Shown here: positions 1-8,902 of the stretch, piece by piece | How the letters are laid out: every line of letters starts with the position of its first letter | Numbering within the stretch: position 1 is the stretch's first letter | Assembly: GCA_946885335.1 (NCBI GenBank) | Contig: CAMPGG010000031.1 | Coordinates: 1 to 18,512 of the forward strand | DNA length: 18,512 bases | Source of the DNA: an uncultured Chitinophagaceae bacterium | GTDB taxonomy: Bacteria > Bacteroidota > Bacteroidia > Chitinophagales > Chitinophagaceae | Reading direction: 5' to 3' | Translations under genes and position numbers: made by a program | The notes under the pieces: generated by a model | Seen by the model: only the letters and a program-made list of their open reading frames with translations | What the model was told of the DNA's origin: nothing | The model's database searches: none

Positions 1-2
1 AC

Positions 3-965
3 AGCGGTATTTCAGATCCAGTAATAACTCAAAGTAAAACCATTGATTTAACAGATGAGAAATTGTTAGTTGAATCGGCAGTGGATCAAAAGCTGGAATC
101 AAACATCATTCAAAACAGGAATTCAGAAAATCTACATGATTCTGTTTCTATTAATCCAGATAAAAAACAAAATGAAATCATATCTGATTCTATTCCACCA
201 ATAAAGGATACGGCCAAAGTTGTTCTGATTGAAAAAGAGCAACGTTCAAAATGGATTTGGGGAATACATGCGGCTGTTGGTGCATCCAAATCTGGAAGCA
301 AAACCTTCCCTGGTTTTACACCGGCTTTAATGGATTACAACAGTTCGCCCAATGCCGGAGGTCCTTTATTTGCCATGCCTTCCAAAAGTTCTCAAACCGG
401 CCCAGCCTTTACAGCAGGATTTATTTTAAAAAGGCAATTAACACAACGCAGTAGCATAGCAACCGGCTTACAATATTTTTATGCCAGCGATCGCATTTTG
501 GCTGGTTCACGTTACGATAGCACTATCCAGGTACAAAATCGTAATACAAATAGTTTGGCTTTCAGCAACACCGTGAATAGTTATTACAGGGGTAATGATC
601 ATTGGTACAACAATCAATACCATTTTATTGAATTGCCTTTACAATATCATTACCTGTTGAATAAGAAAAGTAAAATGCCGGTACAATTACAGGCAGGTGT
701 AATTTTTAGCCAGCTGATTGGCACAAATGGTTTGGTATATGATCGAACGCTGGCCGGTATTTATTATGAAGACAATAAACAATTCAATAAATCAATGCTA
801 AGTCTAAGCAGTGGAATAAATATTCAGCTCAATCATAAACAAAAATTAAAATGGAGCATTGGTCCACAAGTGCGGGCCGGTATAACGAGTATGCGTAAGG
901 CAACTTATGATCAGAATAAATATCTTTTTTCTGCTGGCCTCCATGCTAATTTATTCATCGATTAA
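3..965 (+). CDS. Outer-membrane beta-barrel protein, 5'-truncated by window edge
   Basis: The frame is open from base 3 with no ATG start in view, so the gene begins upstream of the window; a TTG at 63 is probably not its start. The visible N-terminal ~80 residues are polar and disordered-looking, rich in Asp, Ser, Asn and Lys. From about the SKWIWG segment (near base 247) the protein becomes a run of alternating aromatic/hydrophobic strands with polar loops, ending in a strand closing with LHANLFID. This resembles the PorT-like outer-membrane beta-barrel fold common in Bacteroidota. In Chitinophagaceae such barrels often follow an N-terminal membrane helix and a long flexible linker; the linker fits here, but any helix lies outside the window. 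It reads into the two envelope genes downstream, so it probably shares their transcript. Substrate or partner is unknown. Confidence 0.75.
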   Translation, partial: SGISDPVITQSKTIDLTDEKLLVESAVDQKLESNIIQNRNSENLHDSVSINPDKKQNEIISDSIPPIKDTAKVVLIEKEQRSKWIWGIHAAVGASKSGSKTFPGFTPALMDYNSSPNAGGPLFAMPSKSSQTGPAFTAGFILKRQLTQRSSIATGLQYFYASDRILAGSRYDSTIQVQNRNTNSLAFSNTVNSYYRGNDHWYNNQYHFIELPLQYHYLLNKKSKMPVQLQAGVIFSQLIGTNGLVYDRTLAGIYYEDNKQFNKSMLSLSSGINIQLNHKQKLKWSIGPQVRAGITSMRKATYDQNKYLFSAGLHANLFID

Positions 966-1015
966 AGCTGCAACGTTTTTTATCATTGTGTTGTCAACCT
1001 TTTCAAATGAACTAT

Positions 1016-2278
1016 ATGAAAAAGTTTCTTTCCCCTTTTTACATCATGGTAACCATACTGCCAATGATCATTTTTAGCGGATGCATTAAAGATACCTGTC
1101 GTCAATCCCGTTCATACACCATGTATGTTCCGGTATATAAAACAAATGAAGAGGTGAGGTTAAATATCAAAAGCAATCCCGCAAAAGAAATGGAACGGCC
1201 GGGTAAACTATTTATCAAAGGGCATTATATTTTTCTGAATGAAGTAGATAAAGGAATTCACGTAATTGATAACAGCAACCCTGCCAGTCCGCGCAATGTT
1301 TCATTTATTGATATTCCAGGAAATGTAGACCTGGCTGTAAAAGGCAGTATTTTGTATGCGGATATGTATACGGATATGGTTGCACTGGATATTTCTGACC
1401 CGGAGAACGTTTCATTGAAAAAAGTAGTGGAAGGTGTTTTCCCGTATCGCTATTATGATTCCGGTTTCTTTATGGATTCTTCCAAAGTAATTGTAGACTG
1501 GGTTAGCAGGGATACAACCATTACAGAAGACTGTGGTAATGGATTTGGGTTCTGGAGTAACAGGGAAACATTAGCTTTTTCAAATGATGCGGGTGGAGCA
1601 GGTTCTAAAGGTTCATCTCCGTTTGGCATGGGTGGTTCTATGGCCCGTTTTTCGGTTGTGCAGGACCGTTTGTACACGGTTTCTGACCAGGATCTCACCG
1701 TATTTAATATTCAAAACGCAATAGATCCTTTGTATACTACTAAAGTAAATATTAACTGGGGAATCGAAACCATTTACCCCTTCAAAAATAATTTATTCAT
1801 TGGCTCTAGTTCGGGTATGTTTATTTACGATATCAGTAATGCCGATCAGCCAAAATTAACCGGGAAGTTTGGCCATGTGCAAAGTTGCGACCCGGTTATT
1901 GCAGATGATCAATATGCGTATGTTACCCTTCGTTCCGGAACCGAATGCCAGGGTTTTACTAACCAGCTTGAGGTTTTAAAATTAAACGGCATTACGGATC
2001 CTGTATTGGTAAAAATTTATACGCTAACTAACCCGCATGGTTTATCCAAAGATGGAGACTTGCTTTTTATTTGCGATGGATCGGATGGATTAAAAGTTTT
2101 TAATGCTGCAACGCCTTCAAATATTTATTTGATCAAACATCTTACAGGGTTAACTACCTATGATGTCATTGCCTGGAACCAAAAAGCGATTGTTTCTGCC
2201 AGTGATGGTTTGTATCAATATGATTATTCCAATCCCAATGAAATCCGCTTATTGAGTAAGTTAAATTATAACCGATAA
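1016..2278 (+). CDS. LVIVD-repeat lipoprotein, predicted beta-propeller
   Basis: I chose the ATG at 1016 because it gives a classic lipoprotein signal: MKK, a hydrophobic stretch, then lipobox F-S-G-C with Cys23. An in-frame ATG at 1007 is equally possible; a TTG at 986 is less likely. The mature protein (about 400 residues) contains at least six repeats of the LVIVD type, seen as GIHVIDNSNPASP, MVALDISDPENV, LTVFNIQNAIDP, GMFIYDISNADQP, GLKVFNAATPSN and GLYQYDYSNPNE. Such repeats are predicted to form a surface beta-propeller; no catalytic residues are evident. The Cys is followed by IKD, so the lipid-anchored protein may be displayed on the outer membrane, but this is inference. It sits about 50 bases after the upstream barrel gene and 2 bases before the downstream one, which supports co-transcription. 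A binding or scaffold role is likely; the ligand is unknown. Confidence 0.85.
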   Translation: MKKFLSPFYIMVTILPMIIFSGCIKDTCRQSRSYTMYVPVYKTNEEVRLNIKSNPAKEMERPGKLFIKGHYIFLNEVDKGIHVIDNSNPASPRNVSFIDIPGNVDLAVKGSILYADMYTDMVALDISDPENVSLKKVVEGVFPYRYYDSGFFMDSSKVIVDWVSRDTTITEDCGNGFGFWSNRETLAFSNDAGGAGSKGSSPFGMGGSMARFSVVQDRLYTVSDQDLTVFNIQNAIDPLYTTKVNINWGIETIYPFKNNLFIGSSSGMFIYDISNADQPKLTGKFGHVQSCDPVIADDQYAYVTLRSGTECQGFTNQLEVLKLNGITDPVLVKIYTLTNPHGLSKDGDLLFICDGSDGLKVFNAATPSNIYLIKHLTGLTTYDVIAWNQKAIVSASDGLYQYDYSNPNEIRLLSKLNYNR

Positions 2279-2280
2279 AT

Positions 2281-2862
2281 ATGAGACCGAAATTTTTGGT
2301 ATTGATTCTGATAATATCTGTTCCGTTCCATTCATATACGCAGGAAAAGAAAGCTTCAAAATTAACCGGGTTTTATAGTATTGCCTCTGCGGGTTATGTA
2401 TTTGGTGAATCTGGTGTTTACCCGGTTGCACAGCTTAGTTCAGGTATAAGAATGAAGGATTTTAAATTGGGTATAGGTGGCGGTTATGATGGTTATCGTT
2501 TTAAATCATTTCCCATTTTTGCAGATATCCGGATGGATTTTGGTAAAAGAAAGAAGTTTTTCGGTTATGTAAATGGCGGTTATCATTTTCCTGAAGGCGA
2601 GGAAACCTTCGATATATGGTCTTACCCCGGCACAGAAAATTGGGAGGGTGGTTTATATGCAGATGCCGGGTTAGGATTTCGATTTAAGCTTGGTAAAAAG
2701 CACAATCTTTTATTAAGCAGCAGTTATAATTATAAAAAAGTGAGTCATACCAAAACTTACGTTTACCCATGTTTAGTACCACCCTGCCCGGGTGATGTGT
2801 ATAATTACGATTATGGTTTAAACTATATCAATACACGGTTAAGTTGGGAAATTAATTATTAG
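2281..2862 (+). CDS. Small outer-membrane beta-barrel protein, function unknown
   Basis: This 193-residue protein starts 2 bases after the stop of the LVIVD lipoprotein gene, so the two are almost certainly translated from one mRNA. Residues 1-21 form a signal peptide (MRPK, hydrophobic core, cleavage near SYTQ). The remainder is rich in Gly, Tyr and Phe with alternating strand patterns and charged loops, and ends in W-E-I-N-Y; a C-terminal aromatic is typical of outer-membrane barrels. A loop near residues 160-172 holds two cysteines (C164 and C169, spaced CLVPPC), the only ones in the mature protein, which could form a disulfide at the cell surface. I recognise no named family beyond the general barrel pattern. 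The tight pairing suggests it may anchor or cooperate with the propeller lipoprotein. Confidence 0.75.
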   Translation: MRPKFLVLILIISVPFHSYTQEKKASKLTGFYSIASAGYVFGESGVYPVAQLSSGIRMKDFKLGIGGGYDGYRFKSFPIFADIRMDFGKRKKFFGYVNGGYHFPEGEETFDIWSYPGTENWEGGLYADAGLGFRFKLGKKHNLLLSSSYNYKKVSHTKTYVYPCLVPPCPGDVYNYDYGLNYINTRLSWEINY

Positions 2863-3382
2863 AAAAGAACCCGTTTGAACCCTAAATTTTAGTATTTCAA
2901 ATAAACTAAAAGTTGTTCTGATTTACCGGTCATACATTCAGCTTATTCATTTTTTGAAACGATTTGGAAAACGCTTAAATTGCTATAGGGTGCAATTTCC
3001 AAATCTATATGCTTAACAGAGAAATACAAGCTTTTAAACTTCGCCAGGAATTTCCGCAAGCATTACTTGTTTCCCAGTTTCATGAGAAAATTTATCGTCA
3101 TCAAAAAAGGGACATCCAATTGTGGAGATTTTATACATTACATTTCTCAGGATATTATTTGCAGTCTGCAAACCTGAAAATATAAGTATGAAACCCCCGT
3201 CATAATAATCGTTCTTACCCACTGGAAATACCCTGCTTGAAAATCGAATTATAATAAAAGACTCAATGATGTAGCAATACATGGTTATGTAGTGTGTTTG
3301 GAACCTTATGTAAATAATTGAATCCCGCTCCTGTGAAGTAATCCATTTTACTAAACCAAATATTTCATTCAAAAACTGCATT
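2863..3382. other. 520-bp gene-poor region upstream of the susC-like gene
   Basis: No convincing gene is present. The plus strand has a 58-codon frame (3009-3185), and the minus strand has a 115-codon frame from an ATG at 3381 to a stop at 3034; both are Ile/Phe/Tyr-rich and look like chance frames in AT-rich DNA. There is no clear hairpin-plus-T-run terminator after the upstream operon. The region must carry the promoter of the susC-like gene, but I find no good TTG/TAnnTTTG pair directed at it. One such pair faces the opposite way (see separate entry). Confidence 0.6.
3000..3029 (-). promoter_or_regulatory. Possible minus-strand promoter (TTG-N19-TAGATTTG)
   Basis: Read on the minus strand, TTG at 3029-3027 is followed after 19 bases by TAGATTTG at 3007-3000, matching the Bacteroidota primary-sigma consensus (TTG near -33, TAnnTTTG near -7). 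Transcription would start near 2993 and run leftward, antisense to the end of the small barrel gene. No minus-strand gene lies there. With a motif this short, a chance match somewhere in 18.5 kb on two strands is quite possible. Confidence 0.25.
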
Positions 3383-6300
3383 ATGAAAAGTCTTCTATTT
3401 TTGAAACAGAAGAAATGGAAATCGTTTTCCATTTTTCTTTTTTTCCAGCTTATCACTGTTCTTTCTTTTGCGCAGGTACAGGTATCCGGTAAGGTTACCG
3501 GTCCGGAAGGCGAAGGTTTACCCTCCATATCTGTAACCATCCGCAATACAACTTTAGGTGCTACTACAGATGTAAATGGTAACTACAATATTAGCGGTAG
3601 CCTTCAACCCGGAAATTATACATTGATCTTTACGGGGATTGGGTACCAGAGAAAAGAACAGACTATCCAGGTAGGTACAGCCGCATCTTATACTTCTGAT
3701 GTTCAAATGGAAATCGATGCATTGAGTATGGATGAAGTCATTGTGACCGGTACTTCAGAAGGTACTACCAAAAGACAACTGGGAAGCTATGTTAGTACAG
3801 TGAGTGCAGACCAGTTGAATAAGGGTGCTACTTCAAATGTATTAGCGGCATTGCAGGGTAAAACCGCGGGTGCACAGATTGTCCAGAATTCTGGAGATCC
3901 TGCAGGTGGTATTTCCGTCAGGCTCAGGGGCATCAGTTCAATAAACAGTTCATCAGAGCCACTGTATATTGTTGATGGTATTATTGTAAATAATGCAACC
4001 ACACGTGTTACCAATACTTCCGGCAACTACGATGGACAAAATTTTGTTGGTACGATAGGTCAAAACAGGTTGGCTGATATTAACCCGGCTGACATTGAAA
4101 GAATAGAAGTTTTGAATGGTGCAGCTGCCGCCGCTATATATGGTTCAAGAGCTAATGCGGGTGTCGTTCAGATCTTTACAAAAAGAGGAAGTTCAGGTGT
4201 ACCTGTCATTAGTTTATCTACCGGTATGATGGTATCGGAGCTTCGTAAGTCTGTTGAAGTTAACCAATCACCAACAAAATTTGGTGGCTCACCTGATGTT
4301 GAAACCCAGGATATACTTACACTGGCCTGGACCAACACAACTCCTGTAACAAGGTATGATTACAATGATTATATTTTTCGAACAGCGCTGGGTACGGATA
4401 ATACTATTTCAGTAAGCGGTGGAAAGGATAATACGAAATATTATATTTCAGGTTCTTACTTTTATAACCAGGGCATTGTTAAGAATACAGACTTCAGAAG
4501 ATATAGTTTTCGCAGTAACCTGGACCAGGTGATAAATGATAAACTCAGTTTTTCACTTGGTTTAAATTATATAAACAGTGCGTCTGATGAAAAACCGGAT
4601 GGCAACTCTTTCTTTTCTCCATTGAACTCCATTAATATCATTGGAAATTTTCACGATCTGTGGACAAGAGATGCATTAGGTAACATCAGGGTGGTTGGTG
4701 AAAGACAAAGAGTAAACCCTGTGTCTGTTATTGAAGATATCAAGCAGCGACAGGAAACCAGCAGGATTTTATCCAGCCTGGGAGTAAAATGGAAACCCAT
4801 CCGGAATTTGTCATTGGATTATACAATGGGTATTGACAATTACAATCAAAATGGTAAAACGTTTATTCCACCTTTTGCTTACCCGGTTAACCCTGGATTT
4901 TATGGAGGAGGCATCTCACTTGATCCCGCGCAGAACGGATATGCAAGCACGGCTAACAGTAATTATTTTCAAATCAACAATGAAATAAATGCAACTTACC
5001 AGGCAAATATTTCAGATGATTTGGGTTCAACAACTCAATTGGGTTATTCATTACAGTATGAAAAATCAAGTTATAGTTTATTGCAGGGAAGGGGATTGGC
5101 ACCGTTTGTAGAAGTGGCAACAGGCGCAAGTACTTCACTACCGGGTACGGATAGCCGGGGTGAACTATCAGTTTCCGGAGCTTACTTACAACAGAATTTT
5201 AAATACAGGAATCACCTTTTTGTAACCGGTGCGGTCAGGGTTGATGGTTCTTCTGTTTTTGGAGAAGATGAACGTAACCAGGTTTATGTAAAAGCAAGTG
5301 GAAGCTATGTGCTTTCAGGGGCGGATTATTGGGAAAGCCTGGGTGTATCCAGTTGGTGGAATCTTTTCAAACTAAGAATGGCATATGGTGAATCAGGCAA
5401 TTTAACAGGCATTGGTCCTTATGACCGTTTTAATTCCTATTCAAGTATTGCTTTTTTGGGTAAAACATCTTTTTTCTCCAGTTCCACTTTAGCCAATACA
5501 ACAGTAAAGCCTGAAAGACAAACTGAACTCGAGTTTGGTACTGATCTTGGTTTTATGAATAATCGCATAGGCATACAGTTTAATTATTACATCAAAGAGG
5601 TTGATGATTTATTAATAAACCGCGTCATTGCACCCACAACTGGCTTCTCCAGTTTACTGGATAATTTTGGATCACTGGAAAATAAAGGGTTTGAAGTTGT
5701 ACTTAATCTTGGTTTGATGCAGAAAAATGATTTTCGCTGGGACCTGACCGGTATATATAATCAAAACAGGAATAAAGCGGTCAGAATTGGCCAGGCACTT
5801 ACTTTATTAAGTACGAATGGTGGTGCGCCGGTAGCCATTTTAGAAGGACAGCCCATCGGCGTTTTTTACGGAACTTTTTTTGCACGGGATGCAAATGGAA
5901 ACCAAATCAAAAACACTTCCGATATTCCGGTTACGGAAAGAGGTACCCAGAACAGTGCATTAGATTATACCACGCAGAGAGATGCTAATGGTTTGCCTAC
6001 CGGAACTGTGTTGCGTAAAGTGATTGGTGATCCCAATCCAGATTATACTGCTTCATTGGTTAACGAATTAAGTTATAAGAGATTTAATCTCCGGGTGCAA
6101 TTTGATGCAGTGCAGGGTGTTGATGTTTTTAATGCTGACTGGAGAACAAGACAGGGTGTTGGTAATGGTAAAGTCGCCGAACAGGAACAAAGGGGTGAAA
6201 TTCCAAGAGGTTATATTCTGGGTGTTTATGGTATAGAAGAATGGCGTATTGATGATGGTTCTTTTGTAAAACTTCGGGAAGTTTCTTTGGGTTATGATTT

Positions 6301-6493
6301 TGGAAAAGTCAGTAATGTTTTTAGTGGATTATCCGTTTTATTCAGCGGAAGAAATCTTTTTTCATGGGATGATTATAAAGGTTACGATCCTGAAGTAAAT
6401 GCAGGCGGACAAAGTACCATCCTGAGGGGAATAGATTTTGGTGCGGTTCCCATTCCAAGAACATTCAGTTTAAGCATCCAGGCAAAATTCTAA
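3383..6493 (+). CDS. SusC/RagA-family TonB-linked outer-membrane transporter
   Basis: SusC-like proteins form the outer-membrane channel of a TonB-powered import complex, usually for glycans or peptides, with a SusD lipoprotein as lid. All the expected parts are visible in 1036 residues, a normal length for the family. A signal peptide ends near A30 (VLSFA|Q). A carboxypeptidase-regulatory-like domain spans about 32-113 (VSGKVTG, DVNGNYNI). A TonB-box-like segment DEVIVTGT lies at 118-125. The plug spans about 130-270 and carries the family signature around residues 180-203 (RLRGISSI, EPLYIVDGI) and IERIEVLNG, IYGSRANAGVVQIFTKRG. The rest is a long beta-barrel ending in the aromatic QAKF. The susD-like gene follows after an 18-base gap, as is typical. 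No glycoside hydrolase, peptidase, sigma/anti-sigma pair or hybrid sensor lies next to it, so the substrate cannot be inferred. Confidence 0.97.
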   Translation: MKSLLFLKQKKWKSFSIFLFFQLITVLSFAQVQVSGKVTGPEGEGLPSISVTIRNTTLGATTDVNGNYNISGSLQPGNYTLIFTGIGYQRKEQTIQVGTAASYTSDVQMEIDALSMDEVIVTGTSEGTTKRQLGSYVSTVSADQLNKGATSNVLAALQGKTAGAQIVQNSGDPAGGISVRLRGISSINSSSEPLYIVDGIIVNNATTRVTNTSGNYDGQNFVGTIGQNRLADINPADIERIEVLNGAAAAAIYGSRANAGVVQIFTKRGSSGVPVISLSTGMMVSELRKSVEVNQSPTKFGGSPDVETQDILTLAWTNTTPVTRYDYNDYIFRTALGTDNTISVSGGKDNTKYYISGSYFYNQGIVKNTDFRRYSFRSNLDQVINDKLSFSLGLNYINSASDEKPDGNSFFSPLNSINIIGNFHDLWTRDALGNIRVVGERQRVNPVSVIEDIKQRQETSRILSSLGVKWKPIRNLSLDYTMGIDNYNQNGKTFIPPFAYPVNPGFYGGGISLDPAQNGYASTANSNYFQINNEINATYQANISDDLGSTTQLGYSLQYEKSSYSLLQGRGLAPFVEVATGASTSLPGTDSRGELSVSGAYLQQNFKYRNHLFVTGAVRVDGSSVFGEDERNQVYVKASGSYVLSGADYWESLGVSSWWNLFKLRMAYGESGNLTGIGPYDRFNSYSSIAFLGKTSFFSSSTLANTTVKPERQTELEFGTDLGFMNNRIGIQFNYYIKEVDDLLINRVIAPTTGFSSLLDNFGSLENKGFEVVLNLGLMQKNDFRWDLTGIYNQNRNKAVRIGQALTLLSTNGGAPVAILEGQPIGVFYGTFFARDANGNQIKNTSDIPVTERGTQNSALDYTTQRDANGLPTGTVLRKVIGDPNPDYTASLVNELSYKRFNLRVQFDAVQGVDVFNADWRTRQGVGNGKVAEQEQRGEIPRGYILGVYGIEEWRIDDGSFVKLREVSLGYDFGKVSNVFSGLSVLFSGRNLFSWDDYKGYDPEVNAGGQSTILRGIDFGAVPIPRTFSLSIQAKF

Positions 6494-6511
6494 ACGCTAA
6501 AATTTTAAATC

Positions 6512-7810
6512 ATGTCTATTTTAAAATATAATTGTTTGATGATTTTTGCCATCATGGCGCTTTTCATCACATCATGTAAAAAGAATTATGATGATCCTAA
6601 CCGGGCCACCAGCGACCAGGTTTTTGAATCTGTCAGTGGATTAACCGGTGTTGGTGTTGGTTTGCAAAGAGCATACTCTTTAGGTCGGGGAAGTTCTTTG
6701 TATAATGTTGTTTCAACAAATGGTTTTATTACAAAAGAGTTGCGTTTATTAAACCAGGGCAACCTTCCAGAATTCCAGTTAAGTACGGGTGGTACCGCCG
6801 TTGATGGCACCAATACCATGTTATCTGGTTTATGGACAAACAGTAATAAGATTATCTATGATGCTAACCAGGTTATTGCCAATGCTGCAAATCTTTCGGA
6901 GAAAGGAACGGCGAGTGGACTAATTGGTTATGCTTCTATTTTCAAAGCTTTGTCCATTGGTAATATGGCAATGTTCTGGGAACAAATACCAGAAGGTATT
7001 GGTGAGAACGTTGGTTTTATTGACAGGTTCGATGGTTACAGGTTGGCTATTTCAGTTATTGATGATGCATTGGCTGCAATTAATACAAACCCCATAAGTG
7101 CATCATTTATGTCAACTATTCCTGCAGGTATTGATATTGTGAATACACTATACGCATTGAAAGCCAGGTATTCTTTATTTATTGGTGATTATACACAGGC
7201 GCTTGCAGCAGCAAACCAGGTGGATCTCACAAAAAAATCGGTTTTAAATTTTGAGGCTGCAACACCCAATCCAATTTATGATGTAGCTGGTAGCAATTTT
7301 AATGTGTACCAGCCTATTGATGAAACAATGGGATTGCCGGCAGGTCTTCAACCTGATCCCAATGATAAAAGAGTTCCATTTTATATGGCTCCCAGCGGGT
7401 CAACAGCCGCACCATTTGTGATGCAGGGATTTGCCGCTTCCACTACAACCGGTTTTCCAATTTATTTGCCGGGTGAAATAACGCTGATAAAAGCAGAAGC
7501 CTATGCAAGAATGAATCCTCCTGATTTAGCCAATGCATTGATTGAATTAAATAAAGTTATAACCAAGCAGCCGGCAAATGATCCTTTTGGAGTTGGAGCT
7601 GGTTTAACCCCCGTTGGTGCTTTGTCCCAGGCTCAATTACTGGAAGAAATCTATCGCCAGCGAAGTATTGAATTATACATGTCAGGATTAAAATTAGAAG
7701 ATATGAGAAGGTTCGGCAGACCGAATGCTGAAAGAACCCGCAATCTTTTACCCTATCCATTTCGCGAAAGGGATAATAATCCAAACACACCAGCTGATCC
7801 GGCATTTTAA
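6512..7810 (+). CDS. SusD/RagB-family nutrient-binding lipoprotein
   Basis: SusD-like proteins are surface lipoproteins that cap the SusC barrel and capture its substrate. The protein starts with a lipoprotein signal (MSILKYN, hydrophobic core, lipobox I-T-S-C, Cys22). KKNYDD follows the Cys, resembling the Lys/acidic surface-export signal of Bacteroidota lipoproteins. The helical, TPR-like body and the conserved C-terminal segment at about 378-402 (EEIYRQRSIELYMSG, DMRRFG) match the family, where an E-R-x-x-E-L pattern and a late D-x-x-R are usual. At 432 residues it is shorter than many SusD proteins (roughly 450-600), so surface loops may be reduced. It lies 18 bases after the susC-like gene and ends about 20 bases before a strong terminator. 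These two genes are therefore the end of the transcription unit. Confidence 0.95.
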   Translation: MSILKYNCLMIFAIMALFITSCKKNYDDPNRATSDQVFESVSGLTGVGVGLQRAYSLGRGSSLYNVVSTNGFITKELRLLNQGNLPEFQLSTGGTAVDGTNTMLSGLWTNSNKIIYDANQVIANAANLSEKGTASGLIGYASIFKALSIGNMAMFWEQIPEGIGENVGFIDRFDGYRLAISVIDDALAAINTNPISASFMSTIPAGIDIVNTLYALKARYSLFIGDYTQALAAANQVDLTKKSVLNFEAATPNPIYDVAGSNFNVYQPIDETMGLPAGLQPDPNDKRVPFYMAPSGSTAAPFVMQGFAASTTTGFPIYLPGEITLIKAEAYARMNPPDLANALIELNKVITKQPANDPFGVGAGLTPVGALSQAQLLEEIYRQRSIELYMSGLKLEDMRRFGRPNAERTRNLLPYPFRERDNNPNTPADPAF

Positions 7811-7830
7811 TTTTATACTGTTTAATAGTC

Positions 7831-7865
7831 AAAAAAAAGGTTGTTTTTAAAGCAACCTTTTTTTA
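7831..7865. terminator. Bidirectional intrinsic terminator between susD-like gene and queG
   Basis: An A-run precedes the stem arm GGTTG (7839-7843), and the arm CAACC (7853-7857) is followed by a T-run; the flanking A and T runs extend the stem. A T-run follows the hairpin on both strands, so it can stop transcription of the plus-strand susD-like gene and of minus-strand queG, whose stop codon is only about 12 bases away. Confidence 0.85.
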
Positions 7866-7876
7866 TTGGACTATCA

Positions 7877-8803
7877 TTAGCTTTTTATAAATTGTAGGTT
7901 TCGCTGAATGCCTTTCCATTTGGTCCGGCTGATGGGTGAATGTTTAAATATTTTTTTAAAAGATTCTTCTGTCATTTGTTCCCACTCATTTGTAGCTAAA
8001 TTTAAGACTTCAGGTATAGGTGTAAATTCAGGTTCATCGTTGGGTTTGCTGAAACGGTTCCATGGACAAACATCCTGGCACACATCGCAACCAAAAGCCC
8101 AGTCATTAAACTTACCCTTCATTTCTCCTGGTATCAATGAATCCTTTAATTCAATTGTATAATAAGAAATGCATTTGCTTCCGTTAACAACTTTTCCAGG
8201 TAAAATGGCATCAGTCGGACAAGCATCTATACACCTTGTGCAATTGCCACAAAAATCTTTTGCAAAAGGATCATCATATTCAAGTTCAAGATCCGTTATC
8301 AGCGTTGCAATAAAAAAGAAGGAACCCGATTCTTTGGTAAGCAAATTCCCGTTTTTGCCAATCCAACCCAACCCGCTTCGCTGTGCCCATGATCTCTCCA
8401 ATACAGGAGCAGAGTCCACAAATCCTCTTCCATGTATTTCTCCAATTTCATCCTGCATTAATTGAAGAAGAGTTTTCATTTTGGACCTGATCACATCATG
8501 ATAATCTTTTCCATAAGCATACTTTGAAATTTTAGGTGTTCCTGGCTGTTGTTGTTGTGATGGAAAATAATTTTTTAATAAAGTGATGACTGATTTTGCA
8601 CCAGGCACTAATTTGCCCGGATCAACACGCAGGTCGAAATAATTCTCCATGTATTTCATTTGTCCATGCATGTTAGTATTCAACCAGTTTTCTAATCTTC
8701 TGGCATCATCATCCAGCATTTGTGCTTTTGCAATTCCGCAATAGTCGAAACCTAACAGGGATGCCTGCTGTTTTATATATGATGAATGTTTTGTAATAAG
8801 CAT
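7877..8803 (-). CDS. queG: Epoxyqueuosine reductase QueG
   Basis: QueG carries out the last step of queuosine synthesis in the wobble position of GUN-anticodon tRNAs, reducing epoxyqueuosine to queuosine in the cytoplasm with cobalamin and two 4Fe-4S clusters. The 308-residue protein shows the conserved active-site block G-F-V-D130-S-A-P-V-L-E-R, then [13 protein letters not shown]. The first ferredoxin-like motif is C185-x2-C188-x2-C191-x3-C195-P, followed by C211 in the CISYYTIE block and C239-x2-C242-x3-C246-P-W-N, giving the eight cluster cysteines. The early YCGIA motif is also typical. The short C-terminus without long HEAT-like repeats is acceptable, since the family ranges from about 300 to 380 residues. 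No other queuosine gene is nearby. It is divergent from the DUF3857 pair, with 99 bases between the starts. Confidence 0.96.
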   Translation of the reverse strand: MLITKHSSYIKQQASLLGFDYCGIAKAQMLDDDARRLENWLNTNMHGQMKYMENYFDLRVDPGKLVPGAKSVITLLKNYFPSQQQQPGTPKISKYAYGKDYHDVIRSKMKTLLQLMQDEIGEIHGRGFVDSAPVLERSWAQRSGLGWIGKNGNLLTKESGSFFFIATLITDLELEYDDPFAKDFCGNCTRCIDACPTDAILPGKVVNGSKCISYYTIELKDSLIPGEMKGKFNDWAFGCDVCQDVCPWNRFSKPNDEPEFTPIPEVLNLATNEWEQMTEESFKKIFKHSPISRTKWKGIQRNLQFIKS

Positions 8804-8902
8804 AAATACTTAGTTGGCAAAATTGCCGAAAGCTGTGATTTACAATTGTAATACAATTTTTGTATTTTGATCTGAATTCACTTTAACCAAAACCTAACTC
8901 TT

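Noticed and set aside
2..13. A 12-base match (CAGCGGTATTTC) between the window start and 14048-14059.
   Set aside because: One copy is inside a coding region and the match does not extend; a chance repeat of this length is likely.
3009..3185. Plus-strand frame of 58 codons in the gap before the susC-like gene.
   Set aside because: No start signal, family resemblance or conserved pattern; it overlaps the competing minus-strand frame, and neither can be supported.
3034..3546. Minus-strand open frame of 170 codons (115 codons from the ATG at 3381) across the susC start.
   Set aside because: Its first part lies antisense to the susC signal-peptide region, and the remainder is Ile/Phe/Tyr-rich with no recognisable motif or own regulatory signals. 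A chance frame in AT-rich DNA is the simpler reading.
8804..8902. Promoters for queG and the DUF3857 pair in the 99-base divergent gap.
   Set aside because: Near-matches to TAnnTTTG such as GTATTTTG (8862-8869) have the wrong spacing to the nearest upstream TTG (14 bases), so no site can be assigned with confidence.
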